Shown: positions 37,993 through 47,410, counted from the stretch's first letter. The stretch is 64,000 bases of DNA from an uncultured Lachnospiraceae bacterium (GCA_902794825.1 CADBIU010000002.1:24997-88996), one strand, 5' to 3'. Numbers and translations are program-made. The notes: generated by a model not told the origin, from the sequence alone.

Positions 37993-39331
37993 AGTACAAT
38001 CCTCCTATAAGATCATATTCTCTGGATCCTGTGATCTTAACTTTCACAAGATCACCTGTCATTAGTTCTCTCTGCGTTTCAATAAACAAAGCGCCGTCTA
38101 TTCCGGGCGCATCTTTATATGTTCTCGCCAGATACACATGTTCTCCCACGAGCTGCCCTTCCACCAGGGCGTCTACAACGCGGTCTTCCATTTCCTGAGC
38201 AGCTTCAAAGGCGATCTCCTGCTGAAGCAGCATGAGTTCTTTCTGCCTCTTCTTCTTGACGCGCGCCGGGATCTGGGGCGACATCATGGCAGCAGGCGTT
38301 CCGTCCTCTTTCGAGTAAGTGAACACGCCCAGACGGTCGAACCGCATTTCCCTGACAAAATTCAGAAGCGCTCTGTGGTCCTCCTCCTTCTCGCCGGGGA
38401 ATCCGGTGATCAGAGTCGTGCGCAGACAGATGTCAGGCATCATTTCCCTGAGCATCGCGATCTTCTCAGTCAGTTCCTGTCTGTCAGTGCGCCTTCCCAT
38501 CCTCTTTAAAATTTCATCAGAAGCGTGCTGGATCGGCATGTCGATATAATGCAGAACCTGAGGTATGTCCCTCATGGCTTCAGCGATCTCTTCCGTGATC
38601 TCCTCGGGATAGCAGTACATCAGGCGGATCCATTCGATCCCCGGAATATCAGCCAGTTTCCTGAGAAGTTCTGGAAGCGCTTTGTGTCCGTACAGATCAG
38701 TGCCGTAAAGCGTAGTCTCCTGCGCGACCAGGATCAGTTCCCTGATCCCCTTTGACGCCAGAAGCCGCGCCTGATCCAGCAGCTGCTCCATCGGAACACT
38801 TCTGTAGCGTCCCCGGATCGAAGGAATGACACAGTAGGTGCAGCGCTTGTCGCATCCCTCGGCGATCTTGAGGTAACTGTAATAACCTCCTGTAGTGACA
38901 ACACGCTCCGCGGTCGTTCCCGTCCGCTTGTGCTCGCTGTCTACCAGAAGATAACCGCCGGAGCCTGCAGGACCTCCTTTTTGCAGGATCTCATCCAGGA
39001 TCTCCGCGATCCTGCCCTCAGAGGTGGTTCCAATAACAGCATCCACTTCCGGGATCTCATTCAGCACTTCTTCCTTATAGCGCTGTGCCATGCAGCCGGT
39101 CACGATCAGGGCCTTAAGCGTCCCTTCCGTTCTGCGCTCCGCCAGCGCAAGAATCTGCTCGATACTCTCCTTCTGCGCGTCCATGATGAAGCAGCAGGTG
39201 TTGACGATCGCGGCGTCAGCTTCGTTTTCATCATCCGTAAACTGATAGCCCCTCTCTCTCAGAGCGCCGAGCATTTCCTCGGAATCCACCAGGTTCTTAT
39301 CACAGCCGAGTGATACAAAAAGAATCTTCAT
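37976..39331 (-). CDS. rimO: Ribosomal protein S12 methylthiotransferase RimO
   Basis: 451 residues. Radical SAM enzyme adding a methylthio group to an aspartate of ribosomal protein S12. N-terminal UPF0004 domain with SLGCDKNLVDSE and two further cluster cysteines (NTCCFI, TGCMAQRY), the radical SAM motif CDKRCTYCVIP near residue 160, and a C-terminal TRAM domain (VEGQLVGEHVYLARTYKDAP). The DKNLVDSE signature separates RimO from MiaB. It overlaps the rpoZ stop by four bases. Confidence 0.96.
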   Translation of the reverse strand: MKILFVSLGCDKNLVDSEEMLGALRERGYQFTDDENEADAAIVNTCCFIMDAQKESIEQILALAERRTEGTLKALIVTGCMAQRYKEEVLNEIPEVDAVIGTTSEGRIAEILDEILQKGGPAGSGGYLLVDSEHKRTGTTAERVVTTGGYYSYLKIAEGCDKRCTYCVIPSIRGRYRSVPMEQLLDQARLLASKGIRELILVAQETTLYGTDLYGHKALPELLRKLADIPGIEWIRLMYCYPEEITEEIAEAMRDIPQVLHYIDMPIQHASDEILKRMGRRTDRQELTEKIAMLREMMPDICLRTTLITGFPGEKEEDHRALLNFVREMRFDRLGVFTYSKEDGTPAAMMSPQIPARVKKKRQKELMLLQQEIAFEAAQEMEDRVVDALVEGQLVGEHVYLARTYKDAPGIDGALFIETQRELMTGDLVKVKITGSREYDLIGGLYYESAE

Positions 39332-39645
39332 TCGGCAGTTTCATCTCCTTCTAAATACTCTTCCTCGTCTGTCTCTTCAAAGACGATCTCTTCTTCCACT
39401 TCCTCATCAGGCTCATTTTCCGAGAGAATGCGGATCTTGCCCTGATTGAGCTCTTCAACGGCGATAGAGAGCGGCTTTTCACCTTCCGCGTTGTCGATCA
39501 GAGGCTCGTCGCCGTCTACGATCTGTCTTGCTCTCTTGGCCGTTGCCATAACGATGGAATAACGGCTGTTGATGACGGGAGTCTCTCCCTCCTCAACGCC
39601 CTTATTGACGACCTGCATTAAATCCACATAAGAGGGATGAATCAT
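39328..39645 (-). CDS. rpoZ: DNA-directed RNA polymerase omega subunit
   Basis: 105 residues from ATG at 39645 (MIHPSYVDLM); a 24-codon upstream extension is unsupported. The omega fold is recognised from SRYSIVMATAKRARQI near residue 28 and EKPLSIAVEELNQGKI near 57. The C-terminal third is almost all acidic residues, longer than in most omegas. Part of yicC-remA-gmk-rpoZ-rimO-pgsA. Confidence 0.92.
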   Translation of the reverse strand: MIHPSYVDLMQVVNKGVEEGETPVINSRYSIVMATAKRARQIVDGDEPLIDNAEGEKPLSIAVEELNQGKIRILSENEPDEEVEEEIVFEETDEEEYLEGDETAE

Positions 39646-39800
39646 GTTTGTACCTGTTCCTTTCTTAATATACGCTCCGATATCAGCGCATCCACATAAA
39701 GCGCTGATCGTCTCCAATTCTCCAAATTGTTACTATATCACAGATTTTATTCTTTTGTACAGTCACTTTGGAGTTAATTGCCTTCCTTATTTGTACCGTT

Positions 39801-40475
39801 TCAGGTTCCACTCACTCTGTTCCGGGCTTCCTGAGCGCGCCCTTCAATGATCTCGAGAAGCTCCCTGAGGAATCTCTCCTTGAAATCCGGGTCGAATCTG
39901 ACGCCGCCTTCTCCGGTCTCGACGATCCTGTTCACCTCGCGCACGCAGTCCTCAAGGTCGTCGTTGATCACGATATACTCGTATTTCGCCAGGTGCTCCG
40001 CTTCCTCTACAGCTCTCTTAAAGCGGTTGTCGATCTGCTCCTCTGTCTCTGTCTTTCTTCCGATCAGTCTCTTTGCCATCACCGCGGCGCTCGGAGTGGT
40101 TATGAAGATCAGGACCGCGTCCGGAAACGCCTTCTTGATCTGCATGGCCCCCTGGACCTCGATCTCCAGGATCACATCCTTTCCTTTCGCCATGTTCTCT
40201 TCTACAAATGATCTGGGAGTCCCGTAATAGTGGTCCGCGTATCCAGCATACTCTAAGAGTCCGCCGTTTCTGATCATTTCCTCGAACTCCTCGTTAGTGA
40301 CAAAATAGTAATTGACCCCGTGCGCTTCCCCTTCTCTGGGTTTTCTGGTCGTCATCGATACGGAAAGCGTATAGTGGTCATAGTCATTAAGGAGCCTGCC
40401 GACGACAGTTCCCTTTCCAACTCCGGAAAACCCGGATATGACCACAAGTTTGCCGGCTCTTTCATTCTCTGCCAT
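39801..40475 (-). CDS. gmk: Guanylate kinase
   Basis: 224 residues. Phosphorylates GMP to GDP. P-loop SGFSGVGKGTV at residues 14-24, the GMP-binding SMTTRKPREGE near 40, the YYGTPRSFVEE segment near 82, and the lid region GRKTETEEQI near 137. It lies 43 bases after remA, the standard order in Firmicutes. Confidence 0.97.
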   Translation of the reverse strand: MAENERAGKLVVISGFSGVGKGTVVGRLLNDYDHYTLSVSMTTRKPREGEAHGVNYYFVTNEEFEEMIRNGGLLEYAGYADHYYGTPRSFVEENMAKGKDVILEIEVQGAMQIKKAFPDAVLIFITTPSAAVMAKRLIGRKTETEEQIDNRFKRAVEEAEHLAKYEYIVINDDLEDCVREVNRIVETGEGGVRFDPDFKERFLRELLEIIEGRAQEARNRVSGT

Positions 40476-40518
40476 AAGTCTGTTTCTCCCCTTCCCGGTT
40501 TTGCTCAGCCTGCTCTCT

Positions 40519-40803
40519 TTAGTCCGGCCGTTCCTCTTCTTCCCTGCTCATATCTTCCCTTGTGCCCTGGGCTCTTCCCCGGATCGTCTCCGGGAGCAGC
40601 GCTGAGAGTATAATGCGGTCATTTTCCATAATGAGCACAGCCTTGGTCTTGCGTCCCTGTGTGGCGTCCACTGTCCGGCCGTCCTCCCTTGCCTTGGAAA
40701 CAAGGCGCTTTACAGGAGCGGAGTCGGGACTGACGATGGCTATGATCTTGCCCGCGTTGACGGTATTGCCAAAACCGATATTGATAAATCTGAATGCTTC
40801 CAT
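40519..40803 (-). CDS. remA: RemA/DUF370 family DNA-binding regulator
   Basis: 94 residues. Begins MEAFRFINIGFGNTVNAGK and contains the conserved IAIVSPDSAPVKRL and DATQGRKTKAVLI stretches of the family. In Bacillus subtilis, RemA activates extracellular matrix and osmoprotection genes by wrapping DNA; the role here is inferred by family only. It is 10 bases after yicC, in the order conserved across Firmicutes. The C-terminal tail past residue 80 is variable and charged. Confidence 0.92.
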   Translation of the reverse strand: MEAFRFINIGFGNTVNAGKIIAIVSPDSAPVKRLVSKAREDGRTVDATQGRKTKAVLIMENDRIILSALLPETIRGRAQGTREDMSREEEERPD

Positions 40804-40812
40804 TCTTTTTCC

Positions 40813-41691
40813 TTACTCTATATTCTGGATCTGCTCCCTGACTTTCTCCACAGTTGTCTTGAGTTCGATCGCCCTGTCGGATACCTCCAGATTGTCGGAC
40901 TTGGAGAGGATCGTATTGGACTCCCGGTTCATCTCCTGAGCGATGAAGTCAAGCTTGCGGCCGATGCCCTCGCTTCCGTCCAGCGCTTCCCTCGTAGCCT
41001 TGATATGGCTCTGCAGCCGCACCAGTTCCTCGTCTACGCATACCTTATCCGCGTAGATCGTAACTTCCTGAACAATCCTGCTGTCATCGATGACGGCGTC
41101 TCCGATCAGTTCCTTCACCTTGTCGTAGAGACGCTGCCTGTAAGCAGCTACGATCTGCGGAGATCTCTCAGTGATGAAATCCACGTGTCCCTGCATCTCA
41201 TTGAGCTTGCCGATCAGGTCGTTTCTGAGGAATTCTCCTTCCCTGACCCTGGCCTCGCGGAAATTCTCCGCCGCCTCGTCGACTACTGCCCGCAGTCTGT
41301 CCCAGAGCTGAACGGGATCCATGGGTTCCTCTTCCATAGTCAGGACATCCGGATATTTTGAAAGCGTGGATACTCTGATATCATTGTCAAGACCGTACTC
41401 CTGCGCCATCTGCCTGAGATATTTCAGATACTCTCCCGCGATCTTGCTGTTGTACTTGACCTGCATATTAGCTTCCTTGAGGTCTTCATACGTGATATAG
41501 ACATCCACTTTGCCGCGGCTTATGTACTTCTTGAGTTCCGCACGGATCCCCGCTTCAAGCATACCCAGCTGTCTGGGCATCTTGATCCCGATATCAAGAT
41601 AGCGGTTGTTCACCGACTTGATCTCTACTGCGATCTTTAAGTCTTCGTCAGCATACTCTGCTCTGCCGTATCCTGTCATGCTCTTGATCAT
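40813..41691 (-). CDS. yicC: YicC/YloC family endoribonuclease
   Basis: 292 residues. N-terminal YicC domain opening with IKSMTGYGRAE, mid-protein LAEEYGL-like and charged helices, and the C-terminal DUF1732 motif IGRKLDFIAQEMNRESNTI near residue 250. E. coli YicC and B. subtilis YloC act on RNA, including RyhB-type sRNA and stalled transcripts. First gene of a six-gene conserved cluster, with a clear promoter at 41729-41757. Confidence 0.94.
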   Translation of the reverse strand: MIKSMTGYGRAEYADEDLKIAVEIKSVNNRYLDIGIKMPRQLGMLEAGIRAELKKYISRGKVDVYITYEDLKEANMQVKYNSKIAGEYLKYLRQMAQEYGLDNDIRVSTLSKYPDVLTMEEEPMDPVQLWDRLRAVVDEAAENFREARVREGEFLRNDLIGKLNEMQGHVDFITERSPQIVAAYRQRLYDKVKELIGDAVIDDSRIVQEVTIYADKVCVDEELVRLQSHIKATREALDGSEGIGRKLDFIAQEMNRESNTILSKSDNLEVSDRAIELKTTVEKVREQIQNIE

Positions 41692-41728
41692 AGTTAAAGT
41701 CCTCCATGCTAAAGATCATATATAGCCG

Positions 41729-41757
41729 ATTTTACAGCGGTTTAGCGCCTTTGTAAA
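41729..41757 (-). promoter_or_regulatory. Promoter for yicC-remA-gmk-rpoZ-rimO-pgsA
   Basis: On the minus strand, TTTACA (41752-41757), 17-base spacer, TAAAAT (41729-41734). Confidence 0.65.
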
Positions 41758-41786
41758 GCAAGGACGCCTCAGCTCGGGCGCCGCCG

Positions 41787-41815
41787 GCGACAAGTTCCGG
41801 ACATTGTGATATAAT
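41787..41815 (+). promoter_or_regulatory. Probable promoter for rqcH
   Basis: GCGACA (41787-41792), 17-base spacer, TATAAT (41810-41815), 43 bases before the ATG at 41859. The -10 box is perfect, the -35 box only half-matches. Confidence 0.5.
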
Positions 41816-41858
41816 CAGATGATTTGAACCTCATACATAATGAAAGGAAACTGATTCC

Positions 41859-43691
41859 ATGGCTTTTGACGGCATTACCACCGCCTGTCTGCGCAAAGAA
41901 TTTTCCGACAGACTGACAGGCGCCAGAATATATAAAATAGCGCAGACGGACCGCGACGAACTGGTCCTTACGCTGAAGCCTGCTGCCGAGAGAGGGGGCG
42001 GACAGTGCAGGCTCTACCTCTCTGCCGACGCCTCTCTTCCTCTTTGCTATTTCACGGCAAAATCCAGACAGGCCCCGCTTCAGGCGCCGTCCTTCTGCAT
42101 GCTGCTCCGCAAGCACCTGCAGAACGGCAGGATCCTCTCTGTCACCCAGCCGGGCCTCGAACGCGTTCTGCGCTTTGAAGTCGAACACCTTGACGAGATG
42201 GGCGATCTGTGCCGCCACACACTTGTCATTGAGCTGATGGGCAAACACAGCAATATCATCTTTTTAAATGATCAGGAACAGATCGTTGACAGTATCAAAC
42301 ACATCTCCTCGCTGGTCAGTTCCGTCAGAGAAGTGCTTCCGGGCAGGCCCTATTTTGTCCCGGACACCAGGAGCAAAAAGAATCCTTTCGAAGAGACCGC
42401 TGAGGGTTTCGACGCTCTTATGCGCAGTCAGCAGATCCCTCCCGCCAGGCTTCTGCTCTCCGCTTACACGGGTCTTTCCACGCAGATGGCGGAGGAGCTG
42501 TGCCACAGGGCGGCTATCTCCAATGACAGGAGCGCCTCCTCGATGACGGATACAGACCGCGCATCCCTGTGGAGAGAATTCAGCGCCCTTATGCGGGATA
42601 CGGCCGAAGGTACCTTTGCGCCTTCCATTTATTATAAGAAAGAAGACGGAGGACGCCGCGGAGCTCCCGCTGGCTATGCGGCAGTCTCCATGAGGATCTT
42701 CACAGACTTCGCCGCGCGCTTTGAGGAAGTCCGCTTCGATTCCATGTCCGAACTTCTCGAAACTTTTTATGACCAGAAGAATGAAGTCACCAGGATCCGT
42801 CAGAAATCAGTGGACCTTCGCCATGTCGTCCAGACAATTCTCGAACGCGACATTCACAAATACGACCTGCAGCTCAAGCAGATCCGGGATACCGAAAAGC
42901 GCGACAAATACCGGATCTATGGAGAGCTTCTCAACGCCTACGCCTATTCCATTCCCGAAGGCGCGAAGTCCTGTGAAGTGGACAACTACTACACCGGCGA
43001 GAAGATCCGCATTCCGCTCGATCCCATGCTGACGCCGACCCAGAACGCGAAGAAATATTTTGACAGATATACCAAACTCAAGAGGACCTATGAGGCTCTG
43101 ACCACCTTGACCGAAGAAGTCAAATCGGAGATCGACCATCTCGAGAGCATCCGCACATCCCTGGATCTCGCCACGGGCGAGGGCGACCTGGCCCAGATCC
43201 GGCAGGAGCTCGAGGACAGCGGACTTGTTCGCCGGCACGCAGGGGGAGGGAAAAAGCGGCCCGGCTTTGACAAATCCGGCAAAAAAGGCCGCGCCCGCAC
43301 TCCCGTCGGCAAGCCCCTTCACTACATCAGCAGCGACGGCTACGACATCTATGTCGGCAAGAATAACACCCAGAACGACCAGCTCACTTTCCACTTCGCA
43401 GAGCCCGGCGACATCTGGATGCACGCCAACGACATGCCCGGATCCCATGTGATCCTCCGCTCCGGAGGCCGCTCCATGGACGAGATCCCGGACAGGGCCT
43501 TTGAAGAAGCCGCTTCCCTGGCCGCCTGGTATTCCGCCGGCCGCCAGCAGGGAAAGGTAGAGATCGATTACCTGCTCCGCCGCAATGTAAAAAAACCCGG
43601 AGGGGCCAAGCCGGGCTTCGTAGTCTACTACACCAACTATTCCATTCTCGCGAGGGCCGATATATCCGGTCTTCAGGAAGTTTCAGATTAA
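41859..43691 (+). CDS. rqcH: RqcH / NFACT (FbpA) family ribosome quality-control protein
   Basis: 610 residues. RqcH binds split 50S subunits and directs alanine tailing of stalled nascent chains for degradation; older names are fibronectin-binding protein. NFACT-N domain from MAFDGITTACLRKEF through ELMGKHSNIIF near residue 125, a coiled-coil middle (about 285-450), then an Arg/Lys/Gly-rich linker and the NFACT-R/DUF814 domain with GDIWMHANDMPGSHVILR near 525. Length slightly longer than B. subtilis RqcH. The last codons lie in the first unit of a 15-base tandem repeat. Promoter and terminator indicate a single-gene transcript. Confidence 0.93.
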   Translation: MAFDGITTACLRKEFSDRLTGARIYKIAQTDRDELVLTLKPAAERGGGQCRLYLSADASLPLCYFTAKSRQAPLQAPSFCMLLRKHLQNGRILSVTQPGLERVLRFEVEHLDEMGDLCRHTLVIELMGKHSNIIFLNDQEQIVDSIKHISSLVSSVREVLPGRPYFVPDTRSKKNPFEETAEGFDALMRSQQIPPARLLLSAYTGLSTQMAEELCHRAAISNDRSASSMTDTDRASLWREFSALMRDTAEGTFAPSIYYKKEDGGRRGAPAGYAAVSMRIFTDFAARFEEVRFDSMSELLETFYDQKNEVTRIRQKSVDLRHVVQTILERDIHKYDLQLKQIRDTEKRDKYRIYGELLNAYAYSIPEGAKSCEVDNYYTGEKIRIPLDPMLTPTQNAKKYFDRYTKLKRTYEALTTLTEEVKSEIDHLESIRTSLDLATGEGDLAQIRQELEDSGLVRRHAGGGKKRPGFDKSGKKGRARTPVGKPLHYISSDGYDIYVGKNNTQNDQLTFHFAEPGDIWMHANDMPGSHVILRSGGRSMDEIPDRAFEEAASLAAWYSAGRQQGKVEIDYLLRRNVKKPGGAKPGFVVYYTNYSILARADISGLQEVSD

Positions 43692-43755
43692 GAGATTTCA
43701 GATTAATAAATTTCAGATTAATAAATTTCAGATTAAGAAGTTTCAGATTAATCAG
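43681..43755 (+). repeat. Five tandem 15-base repeats spanning the rqcH stop codon
   Basis: Units begin at 43681, 43696, 43711, 43726 and 43741; all start with TTTCAGATTAA, and the last four bases vary (GAGA, TAAA, TAAA, GAAG, TCAG). The rqcH TAA stop lies in the first unit, so repeat-number change would not alter the protein. It ends just before the terminator hairpin. Confidence 0.92.
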
Positions 43756-43762
43756 TCCATAA

Positions 43763-43796
43763 AAAAGCCGCTGCCTTTTGATGGCAGCGGCTTTTA
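43763..43796. terminator. Bidirectional terminator between rqcH and larE
   Basis: Perfect 10-bp stem (43766-43775 and 43783-43792) with A6 on the left and T4 on the right, so it works for both convergent genes. Confidence 0.88.
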
Positions 43797-43799
43797 TCT

Positions 43800-44618
43800 T
43801 CAATTCAGCACTTCATTCATGCTTCCGGTCCTGTATCCTTCCAGATCCATCGCCGTATAGTCAAATCCGGCCTTTTGAAATTCCCCGGTGATCTCCTGTC
43901 TTTTTTCAAGAAGTTTCTCAAAATCCCCGGGCAGCACCTCGATCCTTGCAAGGCGCCCTTCTTCTCCATGGATCCTCACCCTGAACTGCTTAAACCCAAG
44001 ATCCTGCAGAAACCTTTCTCCCAGTTCCACTCTCCTGAGTTTCTCGTCAGTAATTGTCTCCCCGTAAACAAATCTGGTGGCCAGGCAAGCAAAGGAAGGT
44101 TTGTTCCAGGTGGGCAGTCCCAGTTCTGAAGAGAGTTCCCTGATCTCCGCTTTTGTCAGCCCTGCTTCGCGCAAAGGACTCATAACGCCCAGTTCTTCTA
44201 TCGCTTTCAGGCCGGGCCTGTAGTCCGACAGATCATCCACATTCGACCCCTCGGCCATAACTGTAAATCCCTTCTCCCGCGCAGCTTCCATCATCTGCGT
44301 AAAGAGCACTTTTTTGCAGAGATAACAACGGTTCGCGGGATTCTCCCGAAAGCCCGGAATGGAAAGCTGGTCCACTTCGACTGTAATCCTGCTCACGCCG
44401 ATCCCTCGGGTGAAGACGTCCGCTTCATCAGCCTCTCTCTCCGGGAAGGACGCGGACAGCGCTGTGACCGCGAGCACATTTTCATTTCCCAGCGTATTCA
44501 CCGCGGCTTTGAGCAGGAGCGTCGAGTCGACGCCTGCCGAAAAAGCCACAGCAAGTTTCTTCTCCCGGCGCAGCGCGGCGCAGAGATTCGAATACTTATC
44601 ACTTAGTTCCTGTCTCAT
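43800..44618 (-). CDS. larE: ATP-dependent sacrificial sulfur transferase LarE
   Basis: 272 residues. LarE supplies sulfur for the nickel-pincer nucleotide cofactor of lactate racemase and related racemases, from its own cysteine in the best-studied form. PP-loop VAFSAGVDSTLL near residue 23; RCYLCKKVLF near 97; and SFACLATRFVYGE near 175, which holds the position of the sacrificial cysteine known from Lactiplantibacillus. The companion genes larA, larB and larC are not in the window. It overlaps galT by four bases (44615-44618). Confidence 0.93.
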   Translation of the reverse strand: MRQELSDKYSNLCAALRREKKLAVAFSAGVDSTLLLKAAVNTLGNENVLAVTALSASFPEREADEADVFTRGIGVSRITVEVDQLSIPGFRENPANRCYLCKKVLFTQMMEAAREKGFTVMAEGSNVDDLSDYRPGLKAIEELGVMSPLREAGLTKAEIRELSSELGLPTWNKPSFACLATRFVYGETITDEKLRRVELGERFLQDLGFKQFRVRIHGEEGRLARIEVLPGDFEKLLEKRQEITGEFQKAGFDYTAMDLEGYRTGSMNEVLN

Positions 44619-46153
44619 AAACTCTCCACAAACCTGTCGAAAGCTCTCTGTCCCTCCGGCGTTCTCTTGTACACGCCCGCGTCCTCAAGAACGCGGCGGA
44701 ACACATCGCCGATCTCCTTCTGTATGATCCTGTCGATATTGCTCTCGTCAATCTTTTCATAGCGGCCCATGAATTCTTCCGCCCAGTCCGCGTGTTTTTC
44801 CAGCACGGGATTTTTCCGGAAGTCTTCTCCCTCAAGGATCGCCTTTTTGAGGTCCGCCATCTCGCCGAGAAGTCTCGCGGGAAGAATTGCCATGCCCATG
44901 ACTTCGATCAGGCCGATGTTCTCTTTTTTGATATGATGAAGTTCCGCGTGAGGATGATAGACGCCCAGCGGATTCTCCTCAGTAGTGATATTGTTGCGAA
45001 GGACCAGATCCAGTTCGAAAAGTCCTCCCCGCTTGCGGGCGATCGGCGTGATCGTGTTGTGCGGCGTATCTTCAGTAAAGGCGTAGATGAAAGCTTCCTC
45101 ATCCGTATAGCCGCGCCATGCGTCCATAATGTGGTCGGCAAGAGCGATGATGCGGTCCGTATCCGGGCCGGAGAGGCGGATGCAGGACATCGGCCACTTC
45201 ACGATCCCGCTGGAGATATCTTCAAAGCCTTTGACAGTGAATGACCGCTCCACAGGCGCGTTCGCCATAGCGAAGTCATAATGCCCTCCCTGGAAATGAT
45301 CGTGGCTCAGGATCGATCCTCCCACGATCGGCAGGTCAGCGTTCGATCCCAGGAAATAGTGCGGGAAAGCCTTGATAAAGTCAAAGAGCTTGCAGAAAGT
45401 GTCGTGGTTGATCGCCATGGGAATGTGGCGGGAGTTGAACACGATGCAGTGCTCATTGTAGTAGACATAAGGGGAATACTGGAAGCCCCAGGGACCGCCC
45501 TGGATAGTGATCGGAATGATCCTGTGGTTCTCTCTGGCCGGATGATTCACTCTGCCGTAATATCCCTCGTTCTCAATGCACAGCTGGCACTTGGGATAAC
45601 TGCTCTGGGCGGCGTTTCTTGCCGCGGCGATCGCCTTGGGATCCTTCTCCGGCTTGGAGAGATTGATAGTGATATCGAGTTCGCCGTACTCCGTCTGAGT
45701 CTTCCACCTTCTGTCTTTGGCGATCCTGTATCTTCTGATATAATCTGTATTCCGGGAGAAATCATAATACCAGTCAGTCGCCCTGACGGGATCTTCATTG
45801 TAAATCCCGCGGAACTTCGCGATGACTTCACTCGGTCTGGGTGTCAGAATGCCCATGATCTTCGTATCGAAGAGATCCCTCATGACCACGGACGCGCCGT
45901 CTATCATCCCCTTTTCGGACGCGTGATCAAGGATCACCGCCAGGATTCCCTCCAGGAGAGTCCCGTCCGCGACCTTCTCCCGGTCGAGCGCCGCCGCTCC
46001 CCTGATGATCTCGGCCCTGTCCCCGGGATAATCATCGATCCCGAGCGCCCCCAGCAGGGAATTGACTGTGTAGATCACATCTTCTTCCGCGATCAGTTCT
46101 GTCGCGAGCGCGTATTCAGTAAGATCTCTTATCGCCGCGTAAATCTTCTCCAT
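44615..46153 (-). CDS. galT: UDP-glucose-hexose-1-phosphate uridylyltransferase, Firmicute (type II) GalT
   Basis: 512 residues from ATG at 46153 with a GAGGAGGG site; 24 upstream codons are unsupported. Leloir-pathway enzyme transferring UMP between glucose-1-P and galactose-1-P. Longer than the E. coli type (about 350) and matching the Firmicute family with N- and C-terminal GalT domains. The active-site HxHxQ pattern appears as SHDHFQGGHY near residue 305; NHPARENHRIIP and ITPIARKR are further family blocks. galK and galE are absent. Upstream is a serine acetyltransferase gene (68-base gap). Confidence 0.94.
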   Translation of the reverse strand: MEKIYAAIRDLTEYALATELIAEEDVIYTVNSLLGALGIDDYPGDRAEIIRGAAALDREKVADGTLLEGILAVILDHASEKGMIDGASVVMRDLFDTKIMGILTPRPSEVIAKFRGIYNEDPVRATDWYYDFSRNTDYIRRYRIAKDRRWKTQTEYGELDITINLSKPEKDPKAIAAARNAAQSSYPKCQLCIENEGYYGRVNHPARENHRIIPITIQGGPWGFQYSPYVYYNEHCIVFNSRHIPMAINHDTFCKLFDFIKAFPHYFLGSNADLPIVGGSILSHDHFQGGHYDFAMANAPVERSFTVKGFEDISSGIVKWPMSCIRLSGPDTDRIIALADHIMDAWRGYTDEEAFIYAFTEDTPHNTITPIARKRGGLFELDLVLRNNITTEENPLGVYHPHAELHHIKKENIGLIEVMGMAILPARLLGEMADLKKAILEGEDFRKNPVLEKHADWAEEFMGRYEKIDESNIDRIIQKEIGDVFRRVLEDAGVYKRTPEGQRAFDRFVESL

Positions 46154-46221
46154 CTTATACCCTCCTCGTGTTTTCTCTCCCGTAAACCGGTCTCTTATCA
46201 AAATAGTGTCCGTAATAGATG

Positions 46222-47187
46222 TCAATACCAGTTCTCGGGCTTAGCGTCCTCCGGCTGGGTATCCCTGGGTCCCTCGATCTCTTCCTTGTGCCTTATCACC
46301 AGCTCCTGGGTCTTGACGCTCATCCTTGTCCCGGGTTTGACGCTGCTTGTGATGAACACGTTGGAGCCGATGACCGATCCCCTGCCGATCACCGTCTCAC
46401 CTCCGAGTATGGACGCGCCGGCGTAGATCGTAACATCGTCCTCGATCGTGGGGTGCCTCTTAGCGCCCCGCAGGCTCTGCCCTCCCCTTGTGGAGAGAGC
46501 GCCGATCGTGACGCCCTGGTATATTTTGACATGTTCTCCTATGACGGATGTCTCGCCAACGACGATGCCGGTCCCGTGATCCATGAAGAAATACCTGCCG
46601 ATCGTCGCGCCGGGATGAATATCGATACCGGTGCGGGAATGCGCGTACTCCGTCATCATTCTGGGGATCAGCGGCACCTTTAGCAGGAACAGTTCGTGAG
46701 CCAGCCTGTTCACGGTGCTTGCCAAAAGCCCCGGATAGCACAGCACGATCTCCTCCTTGTTGTAAGCTGCGGGATCTCCCTGGTAAAACGCTTCCATATC
46801 GGTGTCGACAAGCTCCCTGATGGCAGGGATCCTGCTGATAAAGGTGATCGCCAGCTCCTCCGCAAGATCCTTGATCTCCGGTTCCGGCGTCTGTGCGTAT
46901 TCATCGCGGAAACGCAGCGCGATCGCGATCTGCTTCGCCAGGTTGTAGACCACATCCTCGATCAGGATACTGATCCGGCTGTTATCATTGTAGCTTCTGT
47001 AGTTCTTCTCCCTGTAGTAGCCGGGAAAAAGAATGTTGAGGAGTTTATTCACAATATCCGTCACAGCATCGCTGTCCGGCTGGCTGAAAACATCCATCTT
47101 ATCGATGTCTCTTCCGTTCTTGTAGTCCTCCAGTATCCTCTCGGTGATCTTCCGGATCCTCTCGTTGATCAGCTTCTCATTAGACAT
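46222..47187 (-). CDS. cysE: Serine O-acetyltransferase (EpsC/SrpH type)
   Basis: 321 residues. Acetylates serine for cysteine synthesis. N-terminal helical region (about 1-175), then a left-handed beta-helix of hexapeptide repeats (IDIHPGATIGRYFFMDHGTGIVVGE is split here by position: about 195-220; then VKIYQGVTIGALS and GRGSVIGSNVFI) with the catalytic His/Asp region near residue 200-220. Longer than the E. coli enzyme and matching EpsC-like proteins. The sulfhydrylase gene cysK is not adjacent. Near the secreted-protein gene in divergent orientation. Confidence 0.9.
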   Translation of the reverse strand: MSNEKLINERIRKITERILEDYKNGRDIDKMDVFSQPDSDAVTDIVNKLLNILFPGYYREKNYRSYNDNSRISILIEDVVYNLAKQIAIALRFRDEYAQTPEPEIKDLAEELAITFISRIPAIRELVDTDMEAFYQGDPAAYNKEEIVLCYPGLLASTVNRLAHELFLLKVPLIPRMMTEYAHSRTGIDIHPGATIGRYFFMDHGTGIVVGETSVIGEHVKIYQGVTIGALSTRGGQSLRGAKRHPTIEDDVTIYAGASILGGETVIGRGSVIGSNVFITSSVKPGTRMSVKTQELVIRHKEEIEGPRDTQPEDAKPENWY

Positions 47188-47410
47188 CTGTCAGTCCATT
47201 CCTTTCGCGTACGCGGCGCAGGCTTAAAAACTCTGCGACGGTACTTATTTAAGCATATCATCAGCTTTCTTTATTATACATGGAAAAACCGCACCTGTGT
47301 ATGCCCTGATCTTCACATGTAAAATCTTCCTCCAAAAGATATTCTGACGCTTTGCGCTGATCTGTGATACTATGATAACAGGACATACTTGTCCACATAA
47401 AGGAGGAGTC

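Noticed and set aside
43681-43755. CRISPR array
   Set aside because: Direct 15-base units have no spacers and no cas genes are present.
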